Shown one piece after another: positions 1-10,805 of a stretch of DNA of 64,000 nucleotides. The stretch is from the NCBI GenBank assembly GCA_021292165.1, contig CM037880.1, positions 185,873,970-185,937,969 of the forward strand. The letters run 5' to 3'. The position numbers and the translations under genes are program-made. Origin of the DNA: Shinisaurus crocodilurus (Eukaryota; Chordata; Lepidosauria; Squamata; Shinisauridae). Each line of letters starts with the position of its first letter. The stretch's first letter is position 1. The notes beneath the pieces are model-generated. The model did not search any database, was not told the origin of the DNA, and saw only the letters and a list, made by a program, of their open reading frames with translations.

Positions 1-870
1 GCTTAACAAGGAACCTCCACTTCCTCCTATTTTGGCCATGTTGAAGGGCTCCAGGAGAACCAGGTTTCTGTTTTGCTTTCGTTTCATGCAATATGGAGCT
101 CAAGGCAACCCACAAGGGCTCAGACTACCCTCTGCCCCCCATCACAGCCTTTGACCTGCATGCTTGTTGATGATAACAAGCTACACTTTGTTTTCTAAGA
201 GCCATCTAATGATTTTGCCTATCATTAATTAATAAGGAACAAGCCCCACAACCATGGTGTTCCAGTTCCAAAGACAAACTTCTGGATCATGGCAGACCCC
301 TGAGGACCAGCCCCCTTCTACTCCCATTGCTTTAGAATACGTAATACCTATGCTTCAGCCTCATATCCTTTCTCTCCCTCTCTCTAACTCTCAGATGGTT
401 ACCAGAGGCTCCTCAGGTGAAGTTATTTACATCCTGGTCTCTATCTTCTACTTGATTAAGCCCTTCACATGTCTACCTGGCTCCTACTCCCTCCTATCTC
501 CTTAATAGGTACCAGCTTCTCCCCCCCTTTATTACTCACACATGCTATTTTGTCTCTCCTGGTCTTTTCTCCCACCTTCTACCTCTCATAGATTCAATTA
601 AATAATCACCAGTCCCATTTGAATGTTGTTCATGTCCTTATTCTACCTCTCTTGTAATAAACCAAGTACCCTGACCTTAGCTGATTGTTTCATTACTTTT
701 CCCCACCTGGGTGCCCCAATTCCTGCCATACTGCACCATGACTTTTTGTTAATGATCCTAAAATATGTGCTTCAGGTACATGTATAATTATAGACATGTA
801 GCAAAGGACATGCAGTAACGCTACCACGGCTGAACCTAGGGATGTATGGATTTTGTTAAATCTGTGGCTT
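1..870. other. Intergenic sequence, no gene seen
   Basis: No coding exon, RNA gene or repeat that I can classify. The open frames are short and carry no recognisable domain. Confidence 0.5.
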
Positions 871-871
871 A

Positions 872-1048
872 CCTGTGGCTTACACTGGCTCAGCTTGTCT
901 GAGCGTGGAAAGCTAAGCAGGGTCAAGCCTGGTTATTACTTGGATGGGAGACCCCTCCTCTAGTTTCCTGCACTCAGCAGGGGGTTGGACTCGATAGCCT
1001 TGTAGGCTCCTTCCAACTCTATGATCTATGAGATCTATGAAATCTATG
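872..1048 (+). mobile_element. 5S rRNA-derived SINE with CR1-like tail, copy 1
   Basis: The head matches the internal promoter half of vertebrate 5S rRNA: the A-box-like segment AAGCTAAGCAGGGT followed by GCCTGGTTATTACTTGG and ATGGGAGACC. The body then switches to the CR1 LINE 3' end (GGGTTGGACTCGAT, CCTTCCAACTCTATGAT) and ends in short ATCTATGA repeats. This is a Pol III retroposon that presumably borrows CR1 reverse transcriptase through its tail. It is too short and diverged to be a functional 5S gene. Confidence 0.85.
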
Positions 1049-2084
1049 TTTTGTGGCTTGTCGGGCATCTTTTGTTCCCAATGAGCATCATCTGCTCATT
1101 GATGGAAATGGATTTCTTTTAGGCCTGTATGAGAATTTAGTTCCTGTTTGCATATGGGCATTTGCACAAATCCCCCCCCCCCAAGTTTAAAAAATGGTCC
1201 ATAAGTCCACGGAATCTGCGCGACTCAGAAAAAGCCAGTCCGATGCAGAATCTGCAGGTCGAATTCACAGAAATCTGAACTCATTTGAATCCACTGTGGA
1301 TTTCTCCAACATCCCAAACTGAACCACGCCAAGAGATCTCAGACTCCTGCAGGAGTCAGGGCTCCCAGGAATCCCAAAAATGTACCAGCTAATGTTGTGG
1401 TCATAACTCCTCCTTTTCCAGACTTGTTGTGTCTAGCACAAGACGGTTGTCTGTCAAGACATCCCAGGGAAAGTAATCTTAAAACAGAATAGACAGCAGA
1501 GGTATTTAGGAAATGAATCCAGTTAGTTAATGGATCACAGAGAAAGGCAGACAAGATTATCCTGCAAAGAGGATGCCTGTAAAGATGGATTATCTGTAAT
1601 GAGATTATTCACAGCTAAATTCAGTTCCAAGAGGAGGAGAGGAGTGCTAGTGCTATAATATAATTTTGTTTCTAAATCTTTTTATATATAATAATGTAAA
1701 ACTAAGTCATCATCTCTCTACTTCAGTTAATATTTTGTAGCATGTCAGTATGATAGGAATAATATTATCAACTGCTCCTTTACTTAATGCTTCTTTTTGT
1801 ATTATTCACAGGAGCATTTCACATGAAATTATCAAGGACACCTAGAAATGAGATTGATTCCAGTTATATTATCGAATTTCCCTGAGTGGTGGGAAGTTCA
1901 AGGTCAGTCTTTCCAGGTTCAGTTTCACACCTTTTCTATATCCCTGGTGACCACAATCCCTGCCATCTTCTTAGACCCATGTTGATTTGCAACTATACTC
2001 TGCATACTATCTTTCTCCAGTAGTTTCCATGTTGCATGATCTTATTTCAACCTATATGCAACAGAATAGCAGTCTATTATGTTT
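1049..2084. other. Intergenic sequence, no gene seen
   Basis: Contains an 11-base poly-C run at about 1172-1182 and AT-rich sequence around 1660-1800. I recognise no exon or named repeat. Confidence 0.4.
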
Positions 2085-2278
2085 CACCTGTAGGAGTATT
2101 GACTACTGGCTAGCACTGGAAAGACCAAGGTTCAAATCCCCACTCAGCCGTAAAGCTCACTGGGTGACCTTTGGCCAGCCACAACAGGGAATAAAATGGG
2201 GGGGGGGGGGAGAACCATGTACACTGCGTTCAACTCCTTGGCGGTAGGGTGGGATAAAAATGTAAAAAATAAATAAAC
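2085..2278 (+). mobile_element. tRNA-derived SINE (Sauria/Squam type)
   Basis: A Pol III B box (GGTTCAAATCC) lies at 2129-2139. It is followed by the tRNA-unrelated body (CTCACTGGGTGACC, CTCCTTGGCGGTAGGG) and a 3' end GGGATAAAAATGTAAAAAA running into AAATAAATAAA. This arrangement is the signature of the squamate Sauria-type SINE. A 13-base poly-G run at 2198-2210 sits inside it. Confidence 0.75.
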
Positions 2279-3366
2279 ATACATAGGATGGGGATCCATC
2301 CATGCCACAGACATTGACACCTGGGTGTACATTTGGGGGAGGTGTGCAAAAATCTGTCTCAGACCATAAGTATAAAGGCTGCAAACCTACAATTTCTAAC
2401 GAATGTTTTTTAATTCATTTATGAGATTACCTTGGTTTTGTATGCCTGGGATATGGTAGGTCTAACCTCCAGGGGCAGGGACACATCTTGGATAAAATTG
2501 AGCCCCGGAATTAGATAATATGTCAAATGTAAAACTGCTCCTTTTGCATACAACAGCAACTATGTAAATATAAGTAAGTTAAGATGCAGGTCCGATTTAT
2601 AGCGATTTGTTATACCAAAAGCTGCCAGAGTTTCTCACTGGAGTTTTCAGTATGCACCACTGCTGAAAAGCCAATCTGAACTTAGTAGAAAGGTACAGTA
2701 TATTGCATTTGTATGCTTTCCAGGTGTATTTTAAAAAAAACCACACACACACATTTTGCAATTAAAGCTTTACCATTTCTTCTAACTCCAAACCCAAACA
2801 TACTAGTGAATCAAATTAGCCAAGTGGTTAACCGGAGCCAAGGGATGGAGACATACAGGCAATGGCACCATAACACCCCTGTTATGTTTTCTGTTTCCAG
2901 CCTCTTCTCTTCCTGTCCCACATTTTTCCTCATGGGTCCATTTCTTTTTGTAAGATGACCACATAGACACTGTCAAAAAAAGAGAAAATGCATCACCAAG
3001 AAAGAGGACAAAAGAGGATACCAGATTGCATAACATTTGCCTATGCTCATTTATATGTATAAATGCAAATTTTGAAATAATTACTATAATTTAAATACAA
3101 ATACAATATATCTCACCATATTGAGGGAGGATGACCAGGTGAGGTTTGTGCCTGCTCAGTCTGCTACCCAGATGCTAACTGTTGATGGGCAACTTCAAGG
3201 CCCCTACTCTCCCATCTTCTTCTACTTTAAACCAGACTTGGACTATGCAGCCCCATCAAATACAGTACATGTTCAAATAGAGCACTGTCCTCTGTAAAGT
3301 AGGATACCTGGCCATCTAACCTTTTATGGTTTAAATTTCTAAAACATAAAGATTTTAATTTTTTTT
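2279..3366. other. Intergenic sequence, no gene seen
   Basis: Largely AT-rich, apparently low-copy sequence with a short CA run near 2742. I see no coding or RNA feature. Confidence 0.4.
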
Positions 3367-3825
3367 AGTGTGCAATCCTGTGGTCACTAGACAGAGTCTA
3401 GATGGCCATGGGATAATTCAGAGTCCCAGCTCTGACCTTGGAAACATGCTCCAAGGTTGCAGCTGGGATTCCAAACTTGGGAGCGCCCTCCCTCCTCCAC
3501 CTTTACATGGCACAGAAAGAACTGCGCTGGCTGCATCCCCAAGGTGGCAAGAGCGACCGCAGAGACAGATTTTTGTGGGGGGGGGGAGGGGGGAGGGAAG
3601 GAGACAGGCTCCACCAGCATACACAAGATCCTAGCGGTGCCTCACCCTTCTCTCCTTGATCTCCGGGGCAAAACACTTAGATGGCCAAAATCGGCCGTCT
3701 AAGCATTTTGCAGGGCAGGAGGAGCATGGAGGCGACCTTCACCTCTGCACTCCTTCCACCCTCCATAGGATGCCCGTAATCCTCTGAGTACGGAGGGTTA
3801 TGGGCAGCCACATTGGACTGCGCTG
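3367..3825 (-). mobile_element. GGGCACAATCC-end repeat family, copy 1 (reverse orientation)
   Basis: About 460 bp, bounded by GTGCAATCC on the left and GGACTGCGCTG on the right; these ends are roughly inverted. The body shares blocks with copies at about 9.59, 14.71, 29.56, 42.89 and 53.48 kb: a TATGGCCATCTAGA-like block, a 'gaccttggaa' block and a block reading 'ggcatcctatggagg' in reverse. The terminal inverted symmetry and lack of coding capacity suggest a non-autonomous DNA transposon. The 88-aa and 79-aa frames across it have no recognised domain. Confidence 0.6.
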
Positions 3826-3887
3826 TTAATGAATGTTTTGTGAGCCAGTTTGGTGACTCGTCTCAAAAAGCAGGATACAAATCCAAC

Positions 3888-4721
3888 AAAGAAATTAATA
3901 CATTCAAAAAGCAGAAGAACAAGATGACCATCTAAAGACAGTGTGGGATAATGAATTTGAAGAGGTGACCTCGAAGGTGGGCTGGAACAATATATGGGAT
4001 AGACGGATGTCAACTAGGATAAAGGAGAATTTCTATAAAATAATATGGAGATGGTACCTAACTCCAGTAAGTTTAAATAGAATAGATAACAATTGCTCCG
4101 CACTTTGCTGGAGAGGATGTCAGGAAATAGGTACATATGCTCATATGTGGTGGAGTTGTAAAAATGTTCTGGAATTTTGGCGAGAGGTTTTTACAGAAAT
4201 ATTGGAAATTATTGGTATTAATCTAGAGGTCTGTCCTAAACTTGCTTTGTTATCAATAACCGATAAAATCACTTGTGCCCAAAATACGAAGGAACTAATT
4301 GTAAACTTGTTAACTGCGGCTAGGTTAATGATAGCGAGGAAATGGAAAGTACAACATGTTTTTCTAATAACTGATTGGTATAAGGAAGTTTGGGATATAG
4401 CCCTAAATGATAAACTAACTTGTAGTATCAAATGCAAAAAGGGACAGTTAAAGAAGAATAATTTTATGGATATATGGAATCAATTATTAGACTATGTATT
4501 AATAAAGGGGAAGGGGAGTATGCCTTGTCAGGATATGTTATATTTTTGGAATGTGGAATTGAATTGATTAAGGGGATGGATGGATGTATATTAGTTGGTC
4601 CCTAGGCGGGTGGGGGGTGCACCTTATGATTTATTTTAGTTGTATGTTTGTGTTTTATAGTTTTATATGTAGTTTATAATAACTAAATAAAATTTATTTT
4701 TAAAAAAGAAAGAAATTAATA
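3888..4721 (+). mobile_element. 5'-truncated L1 LINE insertion with exact 13-bp target duplication
   Basis: The direct repeat AAAGAAATTAATA flanks the insertion at 3888-3900 and 4709-4721. Between them lies the 3' part of an L1 element: the ORF2 C-terminus, a short 3' UTR, an AATAAA at 4686-4691 and a short A-rich tail. The target appears to be the 3' tail of a tRNA-type SINE ('aaaagcaggatacaaatcc'). The perfect duplication and long open frame indicate a fairly recent insertion. A related L1 lies on the minus strand at 63.6-64 kb. Confidence 0.85.
3941..4567 (+). pseudogene. L1 ORF2 C-terminal fragment
   Basis: 208 codons stay open to a TGA. The fragment shows the tryptophan-rich IIWRWYLTPV segment and, just after it, the C-terminal cysteine motif of L1 ORF2 in the form CX3CX7HX4C (CWRGC, then H in 'AHMWWSC'). 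The endonuclease and reverse transcriptase domains are missing because of 5' truncation, so this is a dead fragment and the first methionine is simply internal. It cannot make a functional ORF2 protein. Confidence 0.85.
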
Positions 4722-4744
4722 AAAGGTCTGGTTTTCAACTGGGA

Positions 4745-4960
4745 GATAATGTAAGTGGCTAACAAGAGTATGAGCCCAGAAGTTGCTAATTCAATCTCGC
4801 TCCAGCCACAAATATGCTAAAGGGCCTAACGCTAGACACTGACTGTTTCCTCGGCTTCAGCTGGGGGATAAAATAATATCAGTTTACTTTCTGGAGATAA
4901 TGTATGCAAAGTGCTTTGAATATTTAAGATGTGCTATGTAAATGATGAATATGATTAAAT
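4745..4960 (+). mobile_element. Old MIR-like CORE-SINE
   Basis: A diverged segment retains MIR/CORE-SINE landmarks: 'cctcggcttcagctggggga', then 'gataatgtatgcaaagtgc' and 'tttgaatatttaagatgtgc'. The tRNA-like head ('gctaattcaatctcgc') is weak. It looks older than the other SINEs here. Confidence 0.55.
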
Positions 4961-6870
4961 AAGTGTGACCATTACCTAAGCCTGACATCACTGTTACAAA
5001 GCAGGTCAGTCATACTGCTTCAAAGAAAATGTGACTTACTGCCTCTTGGTGGCCCTGATCTAAAGATGTACTGGAGCAGCAGACTCTAACGGCCCACTAC
5101 TGCTACACTCAGCTTTGGTCATCTAATGGGCGGGGGGAAGGAAGGAAATGCTGGAATTGGATCTCATGTTCAACCCTCATTTTCCTGCCTCACACACTGC
5201 TCTTCTGTTCGTTGCGTGCATTATATAATGATCAAAGGAATTAAATTAACAGACTCGGAGTCTAGAAGAAGCCGTTGGGAAAGGGGACAGGAAGTCTGGG
5301 GGTGAAGTTTGGGGACAAGAAGTCTCAGGGAGCAGGACTGGCATCAGAGGCTGGCAAAGATAGGCACCTGCTGAGAACCACGTTCCAGCAGGGGTCCCAA
5401 TGCCACCTCATGGGGGCCTTGTCCCTCCTTTTCTCCTTTTTGTTTCTGCCTTTTCACCTGCTTTCTCCAAATGTGTGAGCAGGGACAATAGCAAGAAGGG
5501 GCCTTTGGCAAATGGTGGACCTTTGGCCAATGAGCAGTGGTGACAATGGCAAGGAGGTGGGCCTACTCAGGCAGCGACCCAAATGAGGGCATCTTCCCCA
5601 AGCGCCTACAAAACCTAGAGCTGGCACTTCAGGGAAGGAGCCATTACCTTACCACAGCTTGCTAAAAGCAGACTTGTGTGGGCACTCTTAGAACTGAACC
5701 AAATATCTTACTGCCAACCTACAGTCGGCAAGTGCTTTGTGTAAATTAAGCCTTTAAGCATGCATGTGATGCAGGAGAAATGTGTGTATCCCCCACAAGT
5801 ACTGGATGTAAGGTTCCCTTCTAGCTGCAGCACACTTCTGCAAAAGGTTCATTTGTCATTTCGAGACCTGTTTTCAGCTGCTGTTCTGTCTCATCGTTGA
5901 GATGACTCTGTTTAGGATTCATGTACCAGAAAATGTTCTAGGGGTACCGTAAGGACAGGTTTAGATCTCATCTTTCTTGAATCATTTGCTTCTCCATTAA
6001 TGTTGCCTTTTTTTAAAAAAAAGTAGCTTCTCATCTAGCAGAAAACTGCATGAGGATCTGCAAACGAAAGCTGAAATTCATTCTGGCAAGATCTAATAAG
6101 CTACTTGAGGTGTGCCCAAGGGCTTAGGAAAGCAGAGTGATATATCCCTGCCGCCCCAGCCCCTCCCGTGATCAGCAGCAGTGCTGGTTCTAGGTTTGGA
6201 AGGACAGGATGCTTTTGGTGAGCTTCCTCCCTGAGTGGGCCCACCTCATCCTCACCACCACTGCAGCTCCCCATTTGCTTGCCTCTCCAGCCCCATTCAT
6301 GCATTACTCACATGAACCAGGTAAGCGCAGTGAAAGGGGCTGTGGGTTTAGCCTCTCCCCCAAAGTTGTGCCACTCTTCCCACCCCCATCAGTTGCTGTG
6401 TTGGGCATCGCTTCCAAAGAAGCCCCCAGTTTGCTCAAGTAACATATGAATAGGGCTTCTTTCTAGGCCCAATCCAAGCCATCTCCAAGAGGGAGAGGAC
6501 ATGGTGTGTGGAGGTTACTGCTCCTTCTCTGTACCCCTCTCAGCGCTTGCTCACTCAGAGGGTGAAGATGAACGGGCAGCAATAGCAAAGAGGAGCAGCA
6601 ACAAGGGCAGCTAGAAAGTTCCAGAGATTGACAATGGGCCGTATACTGGGGCATGGGCCTTGACAGTTGTCCGATGATGTCAACCCCTGATGCCAGCCCT
6701 GATCAGCAGATACCCATGCCATTATCACAAACTGCTTTTGCAAGCCCTCTCAATTTCAAAAGACATTTTCTGTATGGCTTGGCCAGAGCAGAAGGGGACT
6801 GCCATTTGAGACACAGGAGCCCATGCAGAAATAGTTGTGTGAGCTCTTTGGACCCCTCTTTGGCTTTAAA
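4961..6870. other. Intergenic sequence, no gene seen
   Basis: Mixed sequence without exons or repeats that I can classify. The 6650-6870 part leads directly into the hAT-like element that follows. Confidence 0.4.
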
Positions 6871-7290
6871 CAGGGGCGGTACTAGGTACCAAAAAGATCT
6901 GGGGCTCTGGCCCACAGGACAACAACAAAAAAGCACAAATTTGCATCTGCTAATTTACATATGCTCTAAAGTGTGTGTGTGTGTGTGTGTGTGTTTAAAG
7001 GACCCTGTCTCTTAAGGACACACCTATTTGTAAAAAGGGACAGGTGAGAGGAGGGCATTTGATTTCAGAAAAAACCCTCAGGCAGAAAGATTCAAGGGGG
7101 GACAGCAGGAGGTAAAGCACATGTGGGCAAAAAGCCAGATAATCCAGGGTGATCAGATGCAACAGAGATCATCAGGGCCCCTGTACCTTTATTTCAGCAA
7201 GTGCCCATGGACAGCAGGGTGGTGGGGAAGTTGGCCTCCCAGAGATTCAGGGCTCCAGCCCTAGTGGGCCGTCTCTTAACACCACCTCTG
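6871..7290 (+). mobile_element. Non-autonomous hAT-like element, family A copy 1
   Basis: Ends are CAGGGGCGGTACTAG and (inverted) CTAACACCACCTCTG-like. They are flanked by near-identical 8-bp duplications (GCTTTAAA at 6863-6870 and GTTTTAAA at 7291-7298). A second copy lies at 32889-33317 with about 420 bp of shared body, including 'gggcatttgatttcagaaaa' and 'cctgtacctttatttcagca'. A TG microsatellite at about 6970-6993 is an expansion inside this copy. There is no transposase frame. Confidence 0.7.
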
Positions 7291-7524
7291 GTTTTAAAAA
7301 AATATTCAGGCCAATTCAGTATCCAATCCTATTAAAGAGCTTGGCTAGACCAAACCCTATTGAATACCTACAGGTACACATGTTCCCCTCAAATACACAA
7401 TTGCTATAATTGTCTACCATTGACAATTGTCTACCTCTGGCAGTTTGTGATGGCAAGCCAGAGTTTTGCAACCAGAATGCAAGTATCTGCACCGTTTGAC
7501 TAGATTTGAACTTGTCCTCTTCAA

Positions 7525-7861
7525 ATTTTATTGATTTGATTCAGTCATATCCCACCCTTCCCCAACGGGCTGTTGGAGTAGTTTGTAATATAAAGAATAA
7601 AATAAATATAAAGAAACAATAAAATAACATATTAAAAAAAGCAGAGCAACATACAGCCCAGTGTCACACTAGGTTAAAAACACAAACCTAAAACAGAAAA
7701 TCTAAAAGGTTGAGCAAATAAAAAGATCTTCACCTAGTATCTGTTAGACATCAAAGTCTACACCCAGCAAGCCTCACTGGTGAAGGTTTTCCAGAGATGG
7801 GCACTACCACTCAAAAGGTAGTGGGGACACCTTTTAAGGTGGGGAAACCTGATAAAGTGAC
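7525..7861 (-). mobile_element. L2-like LINE 3' region, interrupted
   Basis: Starts with the reverse of a LINE 3' end ('catatcccacccttcccc' preceded by T-rich sequence) and continues into 'gggcactaccactcaaaagg', a 3' block that recurs in the L2-like copy at 39.4-39.7 kb. The continuation lies at 8533-8830, beyond an inserted DNA transposon. Confidence 0.5.
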
Positions 7862-8532
7862 CTGGTTTCGGATGACATGGCAGCCCATTGTAGGTTAATT
7901 TACTCCTCAAATTGTTGGAGGATATGGAAAGGAGTCGGTCCTATACTGGTTAGGACAAAGCATAGTTTTCCCCCTTATGCACAGTCTGGTTATTGAAACT
8001 GGTTATCACCACATGGGTTGTTAGACCCTGCTAAAAGGCTCTTAAAAGGAAACGGATTGTCCAAAACAAGGTTTAAAACTAATAAAGACATTTATTAGTT
8101 TTACTTACAGTCCATTTATTCATAAATGCAGGATGCATATAGGTAGATTAGAGTCTTGGGTGTTAAGAGTCCGCTTCATTGGAGATCACTGGCTGGAAGC
8201 CAGTTCAGACCGTGTGTCCATCAGGTTGGAGAAGTAGAGAGGAGCTGGCCACAGAGAGGCTGGAAATAGGGAGGAGGGGTTACAAAACATGCACCCTGGG
8301 GATTGTTCAATTAACCTTTTCCTCCCACTCTAACGTGGTTACACATTACCTTGTTGATTTAAGCAGGCAATACTGCAATTTCCATCACAAATAACCCCTG
8401 TGTTGTCCTCAGGTAACCCTGGACAACACAGCAACCAGCTGGGGGATGCATATTCAAAATGTTGGACAGCGCACACCACAACCCCTCGTGGGTAAATTAA
8501 CCCCGGGTGGGCTGTTGTGTCGTCCGAACAGT
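7862..8532. mobile_element. Non-autonomous DNA transposon inserted in an L2-like LINE
   Basis: Long terminal inverted repeats of about 45 bp: left 7862-7905 (TTTCGGATGACATGGCAGCCC, then GGTTAATTTACTCC) and right 8488-8532 (GGGTAAATTAACC, then GGGCTGTTGTGTCGTCCGAA). LINE sequence resumes on the far side, so the insertion is younger than the LINE. No open frame resembles a transposase. The target duplication is not clear to me. Confidence 0.6.
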
Positions 8533-8830
8533 ACCAGTGTCTCAGACAAAGATCGTAATATGCAGGTTTAGAGCTTTAAATATTAAACTAGCACTTTGAT
8601 TTGTGCCAGAAATGGACCAGAAGCCACTGGAGTTGTTTAAAACTGGTGAGACTGGTTCTATACACCTGATTCCAGTCAGGATACGAGCTGCAATGTTTTG
8701 AAGTGGCTGCAGTTCCCGAACAGCCTTCAATGGCAACCACATGTACAATGCATTGTACATGCTGTAATCCAAGCTTTTCAAAACTCATCAGATTTTGAAT
8801 TTGTACAGTAGTTAATTTCAGCATTGCAAT
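8533..8830 (-). mobile_element. L2-like LINE 3' region, continuation
   Basis: Contains the minus-strand block 'gcaggtttagagctttaaat' followed by 'gatacgagctgcaatgttttg' and 'gaagtggctgcagttccc', characteristic of LINE 3' regions widespread in squamates. Short minus-strand frames here are LINE remnants. Confidence 0.5.
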
Positions 8831-9584
8831 TTATGACTGCAAGTTCCAGCACAAGGAAATGGGGTTAAAGGTGACTGATATTACCCTAGGTATCAGTGTG
8901 TGGCATTTTGTTTCATTTTCATTAAATCAACCAATAGAGCAGGTGTTCAAATATTAAAATCCTAACAGGTAAACGTCAACATGAGAAAAATAATCATTAA
9001 AATGCAGATCTACTTTATCTTACTACTTTATTGTAGTAATTTTGCAAGTGTCTATTATTCAAATATGATTTCATCTTACAATTATTGTTTTAAGTGGTAC
9101 CTTGGGTTTTGACATTTAATAAATGTCTATGTCTCATTATGCATGTTCCTCATCAAGTGTTAATATGAAAATCCTAGGAATGCCATATAGTAAAAAAACA
9201 TTTTTGACTGGAGATATTAATAAGGTGATTAAGCTGTCTTGCAAGATTTGGCTTTCATTGATATTCGGATGGCTCAACTCTAGCAACTTGTAATTAGAGC
9301 AAAGCATTTAATTTTTAGCTGCTCACTATTGTGCTGTTTTGTCTGTTGATGGTTTTCTTTCGAAATCTGTTCTTTTAAAAATCTGTAATATTTATATTTT
9401 ATTCTTTTAACATATATATGTAAATGAATAGTTATATGTCAATAAATAAGCAGTTGAAGACTAACTGTGGGAAAGTGGCATAGAAATCTTTTAAGAGCGC
9501 AACCATATAATGTTTAGATGGGGGGGGGGAGTCCTACAACTCCCAGCATTCCCCAGCCAGCACAGCAGTTGTAACGAAATTGGC
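8831..9584. other. AT-rich low-copy intergenic stretch
   Basis: No exon or classifiable repeat. It could hold conserved non-coding sequence, which only a genome alignment would show. A 10-base poly-G run is at 9520-9529. Confidence 0.4.
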
Positions 9585-10158
9585 TAAGGGTGCAATCCTA
9601 TGGCCTTTCAACCTTGCCTGGGGGCCATAGGATAATTTGGAGTCCCCCCTGCAAAATTGGAAATCCCTTTGGAGGTTACGATGGGAAGTCTGAGCACAGA
9701 GCACCTTCCCCACCACCTCGTAGCTGGTGCAATTCTTTCCGCGCCAGCTGGGAACATAGGATGGTTCCGTCTTCAGTTCCGGCATGGGGGGGGCGTTCCC
9801 AGGAATGGGAGGAGCAAGGCACCGCTGATGAGGACAGCCATCTGTCAGGGATGCTTTGACCTGGATTCCTGCATTGAGCAGGGGGGTGGACTCGATGGCC
9901 TTGTAGGCCCCTTCCAACTCTACTTTTCTATGATTCGATGATTCGATGACTTCTGAGGAACCCAGGCGGTGCCTCAGCCTATCCTCCTTGGGAGAAGATG
10001 TAAAACATTTAGACGGCCGAAATCGGGTGTCTAAGTGTTTTTGAGGGCGAGGGGAGCGCAGTGGCAATCCTATCCGCTGCACTCCTCCCGCCCTCCATAG
10101 CATGCCCATAATCCACCAAGTTTGGGGGGTTACGGGCAGCCTCACTGGATTGTGCTGC
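9585..10158 (-). mobile_element. GGGCACAATCC-end repeat family, copy 2, with nested CR1 fragment
   Basis: Left end CTAAGGGTGCAATCC and right end GGATTGTGCTGCCC. The body shares the blocks of copy 1 in the same orientation. A CR1 3' end (9838-9952) is inserted in it. A 212-aa minus-strand frame runs across, but it is repeat DNA without a recognised domain. Confidence 0.6.
9838..9952 (+). mobile_element. CR1 LINE 3' end, nested
   Basis: Starts with 'catctgtcagggatgctttg', runs through GGTGGACTCGATGGCC and CCCTTCCAACTCTAC, and ends in the CR1-type octamer tail (TTCTATGAT, TTCGATGAT). Same subfamily as 18250-19230. Confidence 0.8.
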
Positions 10159-10372
10159 CCATATGATAGCATTGTCTCAAATCCATAAGGAGATGCACAG
10201 CAGAATTATGCACCAGATGATGCTTCTGGCTTGTCAAGAAACCACAGAAAAATAAGGGACACTGTGTTACAATATAATACAACAATTTTTACAGAGATTA
10301 CTATTGCTTATACAGAATAAAACATTAGAAAACAAAACTCAAATGTTTAAAATACAAACACGTTTCAACATG

Positions 10373-10540
10373 TCTGTGGCTTATGCTGGCTCAGCTTGTC
10401 TGAGCGTGGAAAACTAAGCAGGGTCAGGCCTGGTTATTACTTGGATGGGAGACCCCTCCTCTAGTTTCCTGCATTGAGCAGGGGGTTGGACTCAATGGCC
10501 TTGTAGGTGCCTTCCAACTCTATAATCTATGAAATCTATG
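10373..10540 (+). mobile_element. 5S rRNA-derived SINE with CR1-like tail, copy 2
   Basis: Same structure as the copy at 872-1048: 5S-like AACTAAGCAGGGT and TTACTTGGATGGGAGACC, then GCAGGGGGTTGGACTC and a tail of ATCTATGA units. Confidence 0.85.
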
Positions 10541-10758
10541 TTTGTTAACCATGACATATATGTTAATTGTGCCTTAACTATCCAGTGGGGAGGAGAGTCA
10601 GTGACAAGATCACAGCTGTATCTAGAGACAAGTTACATTAATGTTGGCCATGGAGTAGCCCATAATTCAAATACAAAACCATTTCCCACCATTTCAGACT
10701 CATTTCCAGGTTTGTATCGCTGTCAGGAATTCCAAGCTTGACCAAGGAACCCTAGGCC

Positions 10759-10805
10759 TAGTGCAATAGTCTAGGCCCCAGTCTGGAGCCTAGCTTATTG
10801 CACTA
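10759..10805. repeat. Short perfect-looking hairpin
   Basis: TAGTGCAATAGTCTAGGC pairs with GCCTAGCTTATTGCACTA (16 of 18 positions) across an 11-base loop. Probably the core of a small MITE; no other copy was noticed in the window. Confidence 0.5.

Noticed and set aside
9534..10172. 212-codon minus-strand open frame
   Set aside because: It runs through a repeat element and a nested CR1 fragment; no domain.
10759..10805. Possible microRNA hairpin
   Set aside because: The arms are only 18 bp, too short for a typical precursor, and it looks like a MITE core.
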